Source of the DNA: Actinomycetota bacterium
GTDB taxonomy: Bacteria; Actinomycetota; Acidimicrobiia; Acidimicrobiales; Acidimicrobiaceae
DNA: 38,241 bases
Assembly: GCA_027320695.1 (NCBI GenBank)
Contig: DAHVKW010000005.1
Location: forward strand, 1-38,241
Reading direction: 5' to 3'
The position numbers were made by a program, and so were the translations under genes. Within the stretch, counting starts at the first letter, position 1, and each line of letters starts with the position of its first letter. Below the pieces are notes generated by a model. The model ran no database searches, was not told the DNA's origin, and worked only from the letters and a program-made list of their open reading frames with translations. Shown here piece by piece: positions 30,972 to 38,241 of the stretch.

Positions 30972-31606
30972 CTGGCTAAAGCCTCATCGATCGCTGTCCT
31001 AAGCTTCTTTGCGGCCTCCCGTGGGTCAGACGCCTCAGTCAGATACCGCACCACGACGAAGTGGCGAATTCCTCGGGCGACGAGGTCTTTAATGGCTTCC
31101 GGCTGAACTCCTCCAGTGACGAATACCGGTCTAGGCGATAGCAACGAGGCTTGCTCGGCGTAGCCGATTCCGGTTCCAGCTCTTCCGGGCTTGGTAGGGG
31201 TTGCCGATATCGGCCCTGCAGAGATGTAGTCAATATCCTTTGCAAGGCTGTCCTGCAGCTCGCTGTGATCATGAGTTGAAAGCCCTACCAGGGCTTCTGG
31301 AATAATTTTATGCACAAGATCAACATCTACATCATCCTGGCCTACATGAACACCATCCGCCCCAACTTCGAGGGCAATGTCTGGACGGTCATTGACAAAG
31401 AACGGCACACCAAAATCATGGGCGATCTGCTTGACTTCTTTGGCATGACGAATTATCGTCCGCGCATCCGCGTATTTCTCCCTTAGCTGGATGACCTCAA
31501 CCCCGCCTTGAATGGTTTCGGAAACAAATCTGGTTAAGTCGTCTCTAATCCCGGTACATAAATACAGATGTTTTGCGGAAAGGTCAAATTTAGGACCGTT
31601 GCTCAT
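30968..31606 (-). CDS. thiE: Thiamine-phosphate synthase ThiE
   Basis: A 212-residue TIM-barrel enzyme. VEVIQLREKYADARTII, FVNDRPDIALEVGADGVHVGQDD, the diphosphate-binding loop ISAGPISATPTKPG and FVTGGVQPEAIKDL are the standard ThiE motifs. It joins HMP-PP and thiazole phosphate to form thiamine phosphate, the precursor of the ThDP cofactor needed by the AceE encoded nearby. It begins at ATG overlapping the stop of the HhH-GPD gene (ATGA), so they are coupled. Ends overlapping the hydrolase stop. No thiamine riboswitch is seen in front. Confidence 0.95.
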   Translation of the reverse strand: MSNGPKFDLSAKHLYLCTGIRDDLTRFVSETIQGGVEVIQLREKYADARTIIRHAKEVKQIAHDFGVPFFVNDRPDIALEVGADGVHVGQDDVDVDLVHKIIPEALVGLSTHDHSELQDSLAKDIDYISAGPISATPTKPGRAGTGIGYAEQASLLSPRPVFVTGGVQPEAIKDLVARGIRHFVVVRYLTEASDPREAAKKLRTAIDEALAS

Positions 31607-32178
31607 TTGTGCGCTTTGCTCGTGGCTTTCATCTCTGTTTTGAATTCCCTGACTTTAGCCAGCGAGTCCATGTCTGTGATATCTGCGATGGAGCGGAATG
31701 ACCCAGGCTCTCCAAAAGGTTCAGATGCCTCCCGCCATCCAGGAACGTCAACTCCTAGCTGCTTTCCCAGCAGCGCTACGAATATCTTGGCTTTCATCGC
31801 CCCAAACCCAGGCAGGTCCTTTATTCTGTTCAGAAGCTCGGCGCCGCCTTTGGCATTTTGCCATATCTGGATGGCGTCATTTCCGTACTTATCGGCGACG
31901 ACTCTACAGACCTCTTGAACCCGTTTTGCCATTGCGGCCGGGAATCTATGCAGCGCTGGCTTTTCGGAGAAGATATTCTCCAGTTCGCCGGGATCGAGCG
32001 ACGCGATATAGCTGGCGTCCAGCTCTCTGCCGAGACGTTGCCTCAATAGAAGAGGCGCCAAAAATGCCTTCTCTAGTGTTATCTGCTGGTCAAGCACAAG
32101 CCCGATGAGCAGGGCAAGAGGCGAGTCGGAGAGGAGCTGGTCAGCGTCGCGGTTTTGCGCGATTACAAGTTTTGGCAT
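31603..32178 (-). CDS. HhH-GPD superfamily base-excision repair protein
   Basis: 191 residues from the ATG at 32178, chosen for the AAGGAG ten bases upstream; the track start at 32214 has none. PLALLIGLVLDQQITLEKAF and the helix-hairpin-helix KDLPGFGAMKAKIFVALLGK with the downstream GWREASEPFG define the TIGR03252-type HhH-GPD family of actinobacteria. The family is related to endonuclease III/AlkA, but the Fe-S Cys cluster is absent, and the lesion specificity is not established. It is translationally coupled to thiE, which does not have an obvious functional tie. Confidence 0.88.
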   Translation of the reverse strand: MPKLVIAQNRDADQLLSDSPLALLIGLVLDQQITLEKAFLAPLLLRQRLGRELDASYIASLDPGELENIFSEKPALHRFPAAMAKRVQEVCRVVADKYGNDAIQIWQNAKGGAELLNRIKDLPGFGAMKAKIFVALLGKQLGVDVPGWREASEPFGEPGSFRSIADITDMDSLAKVREFKTEMKATSKAHK

Positions 32179-32312
32179 ATTTGGCGTGCTCCTTGGGATT
32201 TCTAAAAGTAACATTGCTGGATCTGTCAGCTAAGACGAATAACCGAAAAACATGTCTGTCGATCGGTATCGGTAATTTCGACGATAGGACTCGAAAGCCT
32301 TTGGTCTCCCGT

Positions 32313-35039
32313 CTAGACGTTGGCTCTCATGGGATCGACCGCGTTCGGATCGATTCCTAGGCTATTTATGGCATCCTGGACTTCTTCGGGCTTTGCCACT
32401 CCACTCGACATCAACCCGTATAAGACCGAAACGACAATATGGGCGGCATCGATCTCAAAATGACGCCTAAGGGCTTCGCGGGTGTCAGATCTTCCGAAAC
32501 CGTCGGTTCCCAGCGGGATGAACACCTCGCGAGGCACAAATCTGGCTATTTGATCGGGAACTATTTTCATGAAGTCTGTAACAGCTACTACCGGTCCTTC
32601 TCCCTGCGAAAGGATTTGAGTTACGTAAGGAGTTTTAGGAGTCGAGGTGGGATTGAGGCGGTTCCACCTTTCGGTCTCGAGCCCGTCTTCCCTTAGACCT
32701 TTATACGAGGTGACCGAGTATAAAGTCGCGGCAACGTTGTAGTCGTTGGCAAGGATTTCCTGTGCCTGCTGGGCCAAATGCCACGTTGGGCCGGAGAAGA
32801 GGATCGTCGCCTTGCGGGGTATTTCGACGCTGGAAACCGTTGGTGGTTCGAGCCACTTGTAGATTCCCTTGATCACGCCTTCTTGAATTTCCTCGAGTGT
32901 TGAGCCCTCTGGAAGCGACGGTTGCACATAATTTTCGTTATAGAGGGTTATGTAGTAGATGCAGTCCCTCGCGTTTTCGCCATACATGTCTTCGAAGCCG
33001 TGCCTGATGAGAATTCCAAGCTCATAGGCAAAGGACGGGTCGTAAGCCATGATGCTTGGAACAGTTGATGCCAGGACATGTGAATGTCCGTCGGCATGCT
33101 GTAAGCCTTCGCCGAGAAGAGTCGTTCGTCCAGCGGTGGCTGCCAGAAGGAATCCCTTTGCCCTCGCGTCGCTTGCCGCCCAAATCAGATCTCCAGTCCT
33201 TTGGAATCCGAACATCGAATAGAAAATGTACATCGGTACCATCGGCTGGCCAAAGTTGGCGTATGACGTTCCCGCCGCCGTAAACGAGGCCATTGACCCA
33301 GGCTCTGTGATTCCTTCTTCAAGGATTTGGCCGTCCGTAGACTCTGCATAGGAAAGCAAGAGGCCCGCATCGACCGGCGTGTATCTTTGCCCTTGCGAGG
33401 AGTAAATCTTCACCTCTTTGAAAAGGGCATCGAGGCCAAAGGTTCGCGCCTCGTCCGGAACGATCGGTACGATGCGCCGCCCGACTGAAGGATCTCTTAC
33501 CAGGTTGCGAAGCATTTTGGCGAATACCATGGTTGTAGATACCGGAAGCTTGGCGGAACCCAGGAGAAACTCGGAAATAGTTTCCATCTTTGGCGGTTCA
33601 AGAGGCTTGGATCGAACAACCCTGGCCGGAACTGGGCCGCCAAGAGATGTTCTGCGCGAGATCATGTATTCGAATTCCGCTGAGCCTTCCTTGGGTCGAT
33701 AGTAAGGAGGAAGTTTGTTGTCGAGCAGCTCTTCTGGTATCTCATCCTTTAACCTCAGGCGATCTCTAAGCTTGAGGAGCTGGGCCTTGTTCATCTTCTT
33801 GATCTGGTGGGTAGCGTTACGGGCCTCGATCTCTGGACCGAGCGTCCAACCTTTGATCGTCTTCGCAAGAATCACCGTCGGAGCGCCAACATTTTCAGTG
33901 GCAGCTTTGTAGGCGGCATACAGCTTTCGATAATCGTGGCCACCTCTAGGCAGATCCTCGAGCTCCTTGTCAGTCATGTGCTCAACCATCTTGCGCAAGC
34001 GAGGGTCAGGTCCGAAGAAGTGTTCCCTGATGTATTCGCCGCTTTCAGTGGCGTATTTCTGAAAATCGCCGTCGACTGTTGTGTTCATTCTGTTCAGCAG
34101 AACCCCGTCGGTGTCTTGAGCCAAAAGCTTGTCCCACCCGCGTCCCCAGATTACCTTTATCACATTCCAGCCGGCACCGCGAAATACGGCTTCAAGCTCC
34201 TGGATAATCTTCCCGTTGCCTCGAACCGGACCATCCAGTCTCTGAAGATTGCAGTTGACCACGAAGATGAGATGGTCCAACTTCTCCCTGGATGCGAGGG
34301 AAAGGGCACCAAGTGTTTCTGGCTCGTCAACCTCTCCGTCGCCGACGAAGCACCAGACTCTGCTGGAGGAGGTGTCAGCTATGCGGCGATGCTCAATATA
34401 TTTGTTGAACCTTGCTTGGTATATGGCGGTAATGGGGCCAAGACCCATAGAAACGGTTGGGAACTGCCAGAGGTCTGGCATTAGACGAGGATGGGGATAC
34501 GACGACAGTCCGTTCCCGGCGACTTCCTGGCGGAAATTATCAAGCTGGGTTTCGCTGATACGTCCTTCCAGAAACGCTCTGGCGTAGATTCCGGGAGATG
34601 CGTGGCCCTGGATGAATACCTGGTCGCCAAAGTTCCCGTCTGCCTTTCCCCGGAAGAAGTGGTTGAAGCCAACTTCGTAGAGCGATGCGGATGACGCATA
34701 AGTGGCGAGGTGTCCGCCAATGCCGTCGGAGAGGATGTTTGCCCGCGTGACCATAACTGCGGCATTCCACCTAATGAAGGCTCTGATGCGCCTTTCCATA
34801 TACTCGTCTCCAGGAAACCAAGGTTCCTGCTCGGGCGGGATGGTATTGATGTACGGGCTCGACACCGAGGCAGGGAATCCGACCTGGTTCTCTCTCGCTT
34901 TTTCCAGAAGCTTCATCATGAGGTAGGTCGCCCGTGGACGTCCCTTGGCATCAATAACTGAAGCTAGTGAGTCAACCCATTCCTGTGTTTCCTCGGGATC
35001 AGTATCTGGCAATTGATGAGAAAATCCGTCGAATATCAC
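32313..35039 (-). CDS. aceE: Pyruvate dehydrogenase E1 component (homodimeric type)
   Basis: A 908-residue single-chain E1, the size of the actinobacterial/proteobacterial homodimeric form. The thiamine diphosphate motif is CFVGDGEVDEPETLGAL to FVVNCNLQRLDGPV (GDG-N26-NCN). Other landmarks are GHASPGIYARAFLEGRI, KTIKGWTLG and the C-terminal VPREVFIPLGTDGFGRSDTR. It decarboxylates pyruvate and acetylates the E2 lipoyl domain to feed acetyl-CoA synthesis. It starts at GTG with GGAGG 11 bases upstream. No aceF or lpd is nearby, so E2/E3 are elsewhere. The thiE gene next door supplies its cofactor. Several long plus-strand ORFs (for example 33807-34484) are shadows. Confidence 0.97.
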   Translation of the reverse strand: MIFDGFSHQLPDTDPEETQEWVDSLASVIDAKGRPRATYLMMKLLEKARENQVGFPASVSSPYINTIPPEQEPWFPGDEYMERRIRAFIRWNAAVMVTRANILSDGIGGHLATYASSASLYEVGFNHFFRGKADGNFGDQVFIQGHASPGIYARAFLEGRISETQLDNFRQEVAGNGLSSYPHPRLMPDLWQFPTVSMGLGPITAIYQARFNKYIEHRRIADTSSSRVWCFVGDGEVDEPETLGALSLASREKLDHLIFVVNCNLQRLDGPVRGNGKIIQELEAVFRGAGWNVIKVIWGRGWDKLLAQDTDGVLLNRMNTTVDGDFQKYATESGEYIREHFFGPDPRLRKMVEHMTDKELEDLPRGGHDYRKLYAAYKAATENVGAPTVILAKTIKGWTLGPEIEARNATHQIKKMNKAQLLKLRDRLRLKDEIPEELLDNKLPPYYRPKEGSAEFEYMISRRTSLGGPVPARVVRSKPLEPPKMETISEFLLGSAKLPVSTTMVFAKMLRNLVRDPSVGRRIVPIVPDEARTFGLDALFKEVKIYSSQGQRYTPVDAGLLLSYAESTDGQILEEGITEPGSMASFTAAGTSYANFGQPMVPMYIFYSMFGFQRTGDLIWAASDARAKGFLLAATAGRTTLLGEGLQHADGHSHVLASTVPSIMAYDPSFAYELGILIRHGFEDMYGENARDCIYYITLYNENYVQPSLPEGSTLEEIQEGVIKGIYKWLEPPTVSSVEIPRKATILFSGPTWHLAQQAQEILANDYNVAATLYSVTSYKGLREDGLETERWNRLNPTSTPKTPYVTQILSQGEGPVVAVTDFMKIVPDQIARFVPREVFIPLGTDGFGRSDTREALRRHFEIDAAHIVVSVLYGLMSSGVAKPEEVQDAINSLGIDPNAVDPMRANV

Positions 35040-35105
35040 GTCTTTCGCGCCTCCACTCTTTAGGGGTTAAATAAAGTAGTCCAAAGCGATTAATTGCCAC
35101 TTAGG

Positions 35106-35216
35106 GCACCTTGACAGCCTATGGTTAACCGGATCAGATTCGTATTCAACAACTTGTTTTGTGTTCAACTATTAATTTTTTCTAAACCTATTTTAATAAT
35201 CTAGGACGATATGCAG
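35106..35216. promoter_or_regulatory. AT-rich divergent promoter region between aceE and rnhA
   Basis: The 211-bp gap between aceE and rnhA is strongly AT-rich in its rnhA-proximal half. TTGACA-N17-TCAGAT starts at 35110 on the plus strand, and other weaker boxes exist on both strands. Individual promoters are not clear. Confidence 0.3.
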
Positions 35217-35250
35217 AATTTAATTGCAGCGCCGGACGAGAGGCTCGAAG

Positions 35251-35718
35251 ATGACCTTAATTATTTATACCGACGGAGCATGCTACGGGAATCCAGGTCC
35301 CGGTGGTTGGGCATGGGTCAGGGAGAACGGGGTTTCCGGCGGAGGCTACGAGTTGCATACTACCAACCAGCGCATGGAAGCAATGGCGGTTCTTGAAGCC
35401 CTGAGAATGCACGATGGCGAACTTGCAATATATTCCGACTCTGCTTATGTAGTGAGCTGTTTTCAAAGCAGCTGGTGGAAAAGTTGGGAAGCCAAGGGAT
35501 GGAGGAATGCCAAAGGCGCGCCAGTGGCAAATCAGGATATTTGGCGGCCGCTTATTCAGCTCTATAAAGAAAGGCAAAAGGTGGCTTTTCATAAGGTGAA
35601 AGGCCATTCCGGCGTTGCGCTTAATGAGAAGGCTGACCAACTCGCAAATGAACAGGCAGCGATTGCCGTCGCGCTGGGAAAGAGCGAGTCGAATTCTGGC
35701 CAAGGGAGGCTTTTCTAA
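35251..35718 (+). CDS. rnhA: Ribonuclease HI
   Basis: 155 residues from the ATG at 35251 with GAGAGG eight bases upstream; the track start at 35224 is earlier. All catalytic residues are present: Asp8 (YTDGACYGNPG), Glu43 (RMEAMAVLEAL), Asp63 (IYSDSAYVV) and Asp129 (NEKADQLAN), with His119 (KGHSG). It removes RNA from RNA-DNA hybrids. The basic handle region (SSWWKSWEAKGW) is present, as in E. coli RNase HI. Its divergent neighbour is aceE. Confidence 0.95.
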   Translation: MTLIIYTDGACYGNPGPGGWAWVRENGVSGGGYELHTTNQRMEAMAVLEALRMHDGELAIYSDSAYVVSCFQSSWWKSWEAKGWRNAKGAPVANQDIWRPLIQLYKERQKVAFHKVKGHSGVALNEKADQLANEQAAIAVALGKSESNSGQGRLF

Positions 35719-35779
35719 AAAGTTGTTAAGCGTTTATTCCACACCTTGGAGGAGTTCTCCAGCCATTTCATGCGGGGCC

Positions 35780-35808
35780 TTGTCAGAACGGTATTTTCAC
35801 TCTAAGTT
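35780..35808 (+). promoter_or_regulatory. Promoter of the SDR gene, likely leaderless
   Basis: TTGTCA (35780-35785), an exact 17-bp spacer, TAAGTT (35803-35808), then six bases to the ATG. This is the best -35/-10 pair among the leaderless candidates in the window. Confidence 0.6.
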
Positions 35809-35814
35809 GGGGTC

Positions 35815-36582
35815 ATGGATATCTCAAAGCTTTCCGCATTCGTTACCGGGGGCGCTTCAGGTTTAGGTGCCGCAACCGCAAAGCATCTAGCTGAGCTCGG
35901 AGCTGTAGTCACAATTTTCGATCGAGACGAAGCGCATGCAAAGGCCAAAGCCGAGGAGCTTGGTGGTTCCGTAGCCTGGGCTGCCGGTGACGTAACAAGC
36001 GAATCCGATGTTAGGCAGGCGCTGGAAGGGTCAATGGTGCGGCGCCCTCTTCGGGTAGTTGTCAACTGTGCGGGCATAGGTCATATTGAGCGGGTTGTCA
36101 GCCGAGATGGCCTGCCTCATGATCTAGCGGCTTTCGAAAAGATCATTCGGTTCAACCTCATCGGGACCTTCAACGTTCTCAGGTTGGCGTCGTCTCTCAT
36201 GGCATCGAATGACCCTGTCGATGATGATGAGCGAGGCGTTATCATCAATACCGCTTCAGTCGCCGCCTACGAAGGTCAAATTGGTCAAGTTGCCTACTCC
36301 GCGTCCAAGGGAGGGTTAGTGGGGCTCACGCTCCCGGCTGCCAGAGATCTCTCCAGCGTGGGAATCCGAGTGATGACGATTGCGCCCGGGATAATCGATA
36401 CGCCGCTGCTTGGCCAGCTTCCCCAAGAGGTACGGGCAGCGCTTGCGGCCGGCGTCCCGTTCCCAAAGAGGCTCGGTGCTCCTCAGGATTACGCGGTTTT
36501 AGTGGAGATGATCGTGAGGAATGGCTATCTGAATGGTGATGTGATCAGATTGGACGGAGCGCTCCGGATGGCTCCAAAATAG
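35815..36582 (+). CDS. Short-chain dehydrogenase (3-hydroxyacyl-CoA dehydrogenase type 2-like)
   Basis: A 255-residue SDR. NAD-binding TGGASGLGAATAKHL, Asp at the end of strand 2 (FDRDEA), NCAGI, the catalytic Ser in INTASVAAYEGQ, and YSASKGG with Tyr and Lys are all present. The combination with APGIIDTPLLGQLPQEV is close to HSD10/FabG-like 3-hydroxyacyl-CoA dehydrogenases. Asp after strand 2 indicates NAD over NADP. It would oxidise 3-hydroxyacyl-CoA in beta-oxidation, fitting the other acyl-CoA genes in the window. It appears leaderless with its own promoter. Confidence 0.9.
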   Translation: MDISKLSAFVTGGASGLGAATAKHLAELGAVVTIFDRDEAHAKAKAEELGGSVAWAAGDVTSESDVRQALEGSMVRRPLRVVVNCAGIGHIERVVSRDGLPHDLAAFEKIIRFNLIGTFNVLRLASSLMASNDPVDDDERGVIINTASVAAYEGQIGQVAYSASKGGLVGLTLPAARDLSSVGIRVMTIAPGIIDTPLLGQLPQEVRAALAAGVPFPKRLGAPQDYAVLVEMIVRNGYLNGDVIRLDGALRMAPK

Positions 36583-36609
36583 TCCTCGAAATAGCTTAAA
36601 GTTATGGTC

Positions 36610-36615
36610 TAGTCT
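36610..36615 (+). promoter_or_regulatory. -10 box TAGTCT of the aldo/keto reductase gene
   Basis: TAGTCT ends six bases before the ATG at 36622, with no Shine-Dalgarno in between. A weak TCGAAA lies 18 bp upstream as a -35. Leaderless start inferred. Confidence 0.4.
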
Positions 36616-36621
36616 TGCAAG

Positions 36622-37587
36622 ATGAAATACATTGAGGTGTCGGGTAGGAAAATATCGGCTATTGGTCTAGGTACCTGGCAGTTTGGTTCGAGAGAATGGG
36701 GCTACGGCCGGGAATATGCCGATAAGACTGCGATCACTCTGGTTCACAGGGCCTTGGAACTTGGGTTGAATCTCATTGATACCGCCGAGTTCTATGGATT
36801 TGGGAAGTCGGAAGCAGTTGTGGGAAGTGCTATTGCAGGCCTAAGAGACCAGGTATACGTCGCGACCAAGCTGTTTCCGATCTTTCCTGTTAGCTCGATG
36901 GTGCTTTCCAGGGCAAAGGCGAGCGCGACAAGGCTCCAGGTTGACTCAATCGATCTCTATCAGTTGCATTGGCCAAATCCTGCAATTCCTATAGCGGAGA
37001 CGGCCAAAGGATTAAAGGGGTTGCTCGACAGTGGTTTGGTCGCCGACGTAGGCGTCTCAAACTTTTCATTAAAGCAATGGAGGAGAGCTGAGGCGGCATT
37101 GGGCCAGCCGATTATTTCCAACCAGGTTCATTTTTCGCTGTTGACCAGGGAACCAGAGCTTGAGCTACTTCCCTTTGCCCAGGCCAATAACCGGGTGATA
37201 ATTGCATATTCACCCCTGGAGCAGGGAGTGCTGAGCGGAAAGTACGGATCTGCCAATCGACCGAAAGGCATGCGTTCCACCCGTAAGTTCTTTTATCCTG
37301 CCAACCTCGATAGGGTTAGGCCGCTTCTGGACAAGATGGCTCAGATAGCCAAGAGTCACAGTGCAACAAGTTCCCAAATCGCGCTTGCCTGGTTGATTGC
37401 CAAGCCAAACGTGGTTGCGATTCCGGGAGCGGCAACTGTGGCGCAGCTCGAATCAAACGTCGCATCGGCTGAAATAGACCTTTCCTCGGCTGAGATCGAA
37501 ATACTAAACGAAGTCTCGAGCCAGTTCGATCCGATTGGTCCGGGAGCACTATTAACCGATTTGAAAACACTTATTCGACGTTCATAA
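36622..37587 (+). CDS. Aldo/keto reductase
   Basis: A 321-residue AKR of the large general branch. ISAIGLGTWQFGSREWGYG opens the barrel, and the catalytic tetrad is recognisable: Asp in LIDTAEFYGFGKSE with Tyr, Lys in VYVATKLFP and His in LYQLHWPNP. The C-terminal PGAATVAQLESNV binds the NADP phosphate. It reduces aldehydes or ketones with NAD(P)H; the substrate is unknown. It lies 39 bp downstream of the SDR but seems to have its own promoter. A 6-bp ACGCCA/TGGCGT hairpin (37600-37620) follows the stop, without a T-run. Confidence 0.9.
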   Translation: MKYIEVSGRKISAIGLGTWQFGSREWGYGREYADKTAITLVHRALELGLNLIDTAEFYGFGKSEAVVGSAIAGLRDQVYVATKLFPIFPVSSMVLSRAKASATRLQVDSIDLYQLHWPNPAIPIAETAKGLKGLLDSGLVADVGVSNFSLKQWRRAEAALGQPIISNQVHFSLLTREPELELLPFAQANNRVIIAYSPLEQGVLSGKYGSANRPKGMRSTRKFFYPANLDRVRPLLDKMAQIAKSHSATSSQIALAWLIAKPNVVAIPGAATVAQLESNVASAEIDLSSAEIEILNEVSSQFDPIGPGALLTDLKTLIRRS

Positions 37588-38184
37588 ATCATTTCTGAAA
37601 CGCCATCTATAGCTTGGCGTGATCGATTGCGACCGCCGAATTTAGGAGGTTTGGCCAGCTTGACATTTCCCCCCTCGCGGAAGGGTTTGTCGCTCAGATT
37701 GATCAATCCTCAATTAGGCGGATGTTGCTGTTCGCGATCGGCATTTCGTTCCGATCATTAAAGCTAAAATTTTGATTTTGGGAATTGCTTAGGGGATAGA
37801 GGCGAATTTCCTTCGGCTGGCAATCTAAATTCTGGGCGGCGCTCGCGGCAAGTATTACGCAAGTGACTCCAGGATGAAGCTTATGCTGGTTGTTAAGACC
37901 ATTCCGAACCAGGTCAGAGTCCCATCACATCATAGAGCCGGGATGCCGCGGTTCGCGGAAAGTTCGACTGCAAGTAGGAGGGGGGCGGACGAAAAGCTTG
38001 GAGAGGGCGGTGTAGCGGGCAAGTACAAAGGGGACGCCGCGGATTTAATTAAATGTTGAGAGCAGAATAGTGAAGTTTTCCTGTTTTACCCAGGCTGTTC
38101 AGAATCCATCGATGCCCAGGTAAATTTTGATAAATGGAAATTGGCATTTAGTAATTGGATTGAACTCGGTTAGAAAGAGAATCG
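37588..38184. other. Roughly 600-bp intergenic region without supported genes
   Basis: Apart from the hairpin at 37600-37620, I see no credible gene. The 61-residue track ORF at 37874-38059 has poor composition. Near the right end TTGATA-N17-AGTAAT (38127-38155) is a plausible promoter for the next gene. No tRNA features found. Confidence 0.4.
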
Positions 38185-38241
38185 ATGCGCAAGTCGGGAA
38201 TAGTTGCTGCTCTGCTGGTCGTTGCAATTTTGCTGGTGGCA
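38185..38241 (+). CDS. Start of a secreted or membrane-anchored protein (truncated by the window)
   Basis: An ATG with AAAGAG upstream opens a frame to the window end, giving 19 residues: MRKSGIVAALLVVAILLVA. This is a basic N-terminus followed by a hydrophobic core, typical of a signal peptide or membrane anchor. The promoter TTGATA-N17-AGTAAT lies about 30 bp upstream. The function cannot be told from this fragment. Confidence 0.6.
   Translation, partial: MRKSGIVAALLVVAILLVA

Noticed and set aside
33807-34484. 225-residue plus-strand ORF
   Set aside because: Antisense to aceE, no recognisable motif or ribosome-binding site.
37874-38059. 61-residue ORF resembling the first residues of EtfB (MKLMLVVKTIP)
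   Set aside because: Similarity ends after about 10 residues, the rest is not protein-like, and no ribosome-binding site was evident.

Overview
The window looks like a stretch of chromosome from a mid-GC actinobacterium, most likely of the class Acidimicrobiia (an inference from gene content, not a database match). The pointers are a mycothiol-dependent maleylpyruvate isomerase-type protein, a homodimeric-type AceE, a SUF system carrying a Rieske ferredoxin and SufU, an HtrA protease coupled to a two-component system, several acyl-CoA/MaoC/crotonase fatty-acid genes, and many GTG/TTG or apparently leaderless starts. I see no insertion sequence, CRISPR array, rRNA, tRNA or phage module.

Layout. 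1-6.4 kb: the N-terminal part of a membrane protein, an acyl-CoA dehydrogenase with an N-terminal extension, a methyltransferase diverging over only 24 bp from a small DUF6941-like protein and a MaoC hydratase, an MBL-fold hydrolase, a flavin reductase and an RmlC-like epimerase. 6.5-10 kb: a two-pass membrane protein with a RodZ-C-like domain, then an S9 oligopeptidase on the minus strand. 10.2-27.2 kb: the SUF iron-sulfur genes lie in three separate units: sufB alone, sufD-Rieske-sufC, and on the opposite strand sufC2-sufS-sufU. Between them are a mycothiol-type protein, an htrA-response regulator-kinase cluster, a Cys-rich small protein, a dienoyl-CoA isomerase-like crotonase, a second response regulator-kinase pair and a phosphodiester glycosidase-domain protein. 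27.2-32.2 kb: nitroreductase, glyoxalase-II-like MBL protein, a small unknown ORF, a second acyl-CoA dehydrogenase, an unusual alpha/beta hydrolase, thiE and an HhH-GPD repair protein. 32.3-38.2 kb: aceE, rnhA, an HSD10-like SDR, an aldo/keto reductase, a roughly 600-bp gap and the start of a secreted protein.

The genes together describe Fe-S cluster assembly, fatty-acid/acyl-CoA turnover, envelope stress sensing and core metabolism. The observations most worth following are: (1) the HtrA reading frame continues upstream through a single in-frame amber codon into an acidic N-terminal tail, with no usable start between the amber and the membrane segment; (2) sufD has a perfect Shine-Dalgarno followed by ATT, and no standard start codon for the first ~33 residues; (3) the ~555-bp gap after sufC holds a terminator, a good promoter, a 16-bp-stem hairpin and further hairpins, suggesting a small RNA or structured leader; (4) SUF is fragmented and sufC duplicated; (5) several genes have a TANNNT box 6-9 nt before the start codon and no Shine-Dalgarno, consistent with leaderless transcripts, including a divergent pair whose -10 boxes overlap.
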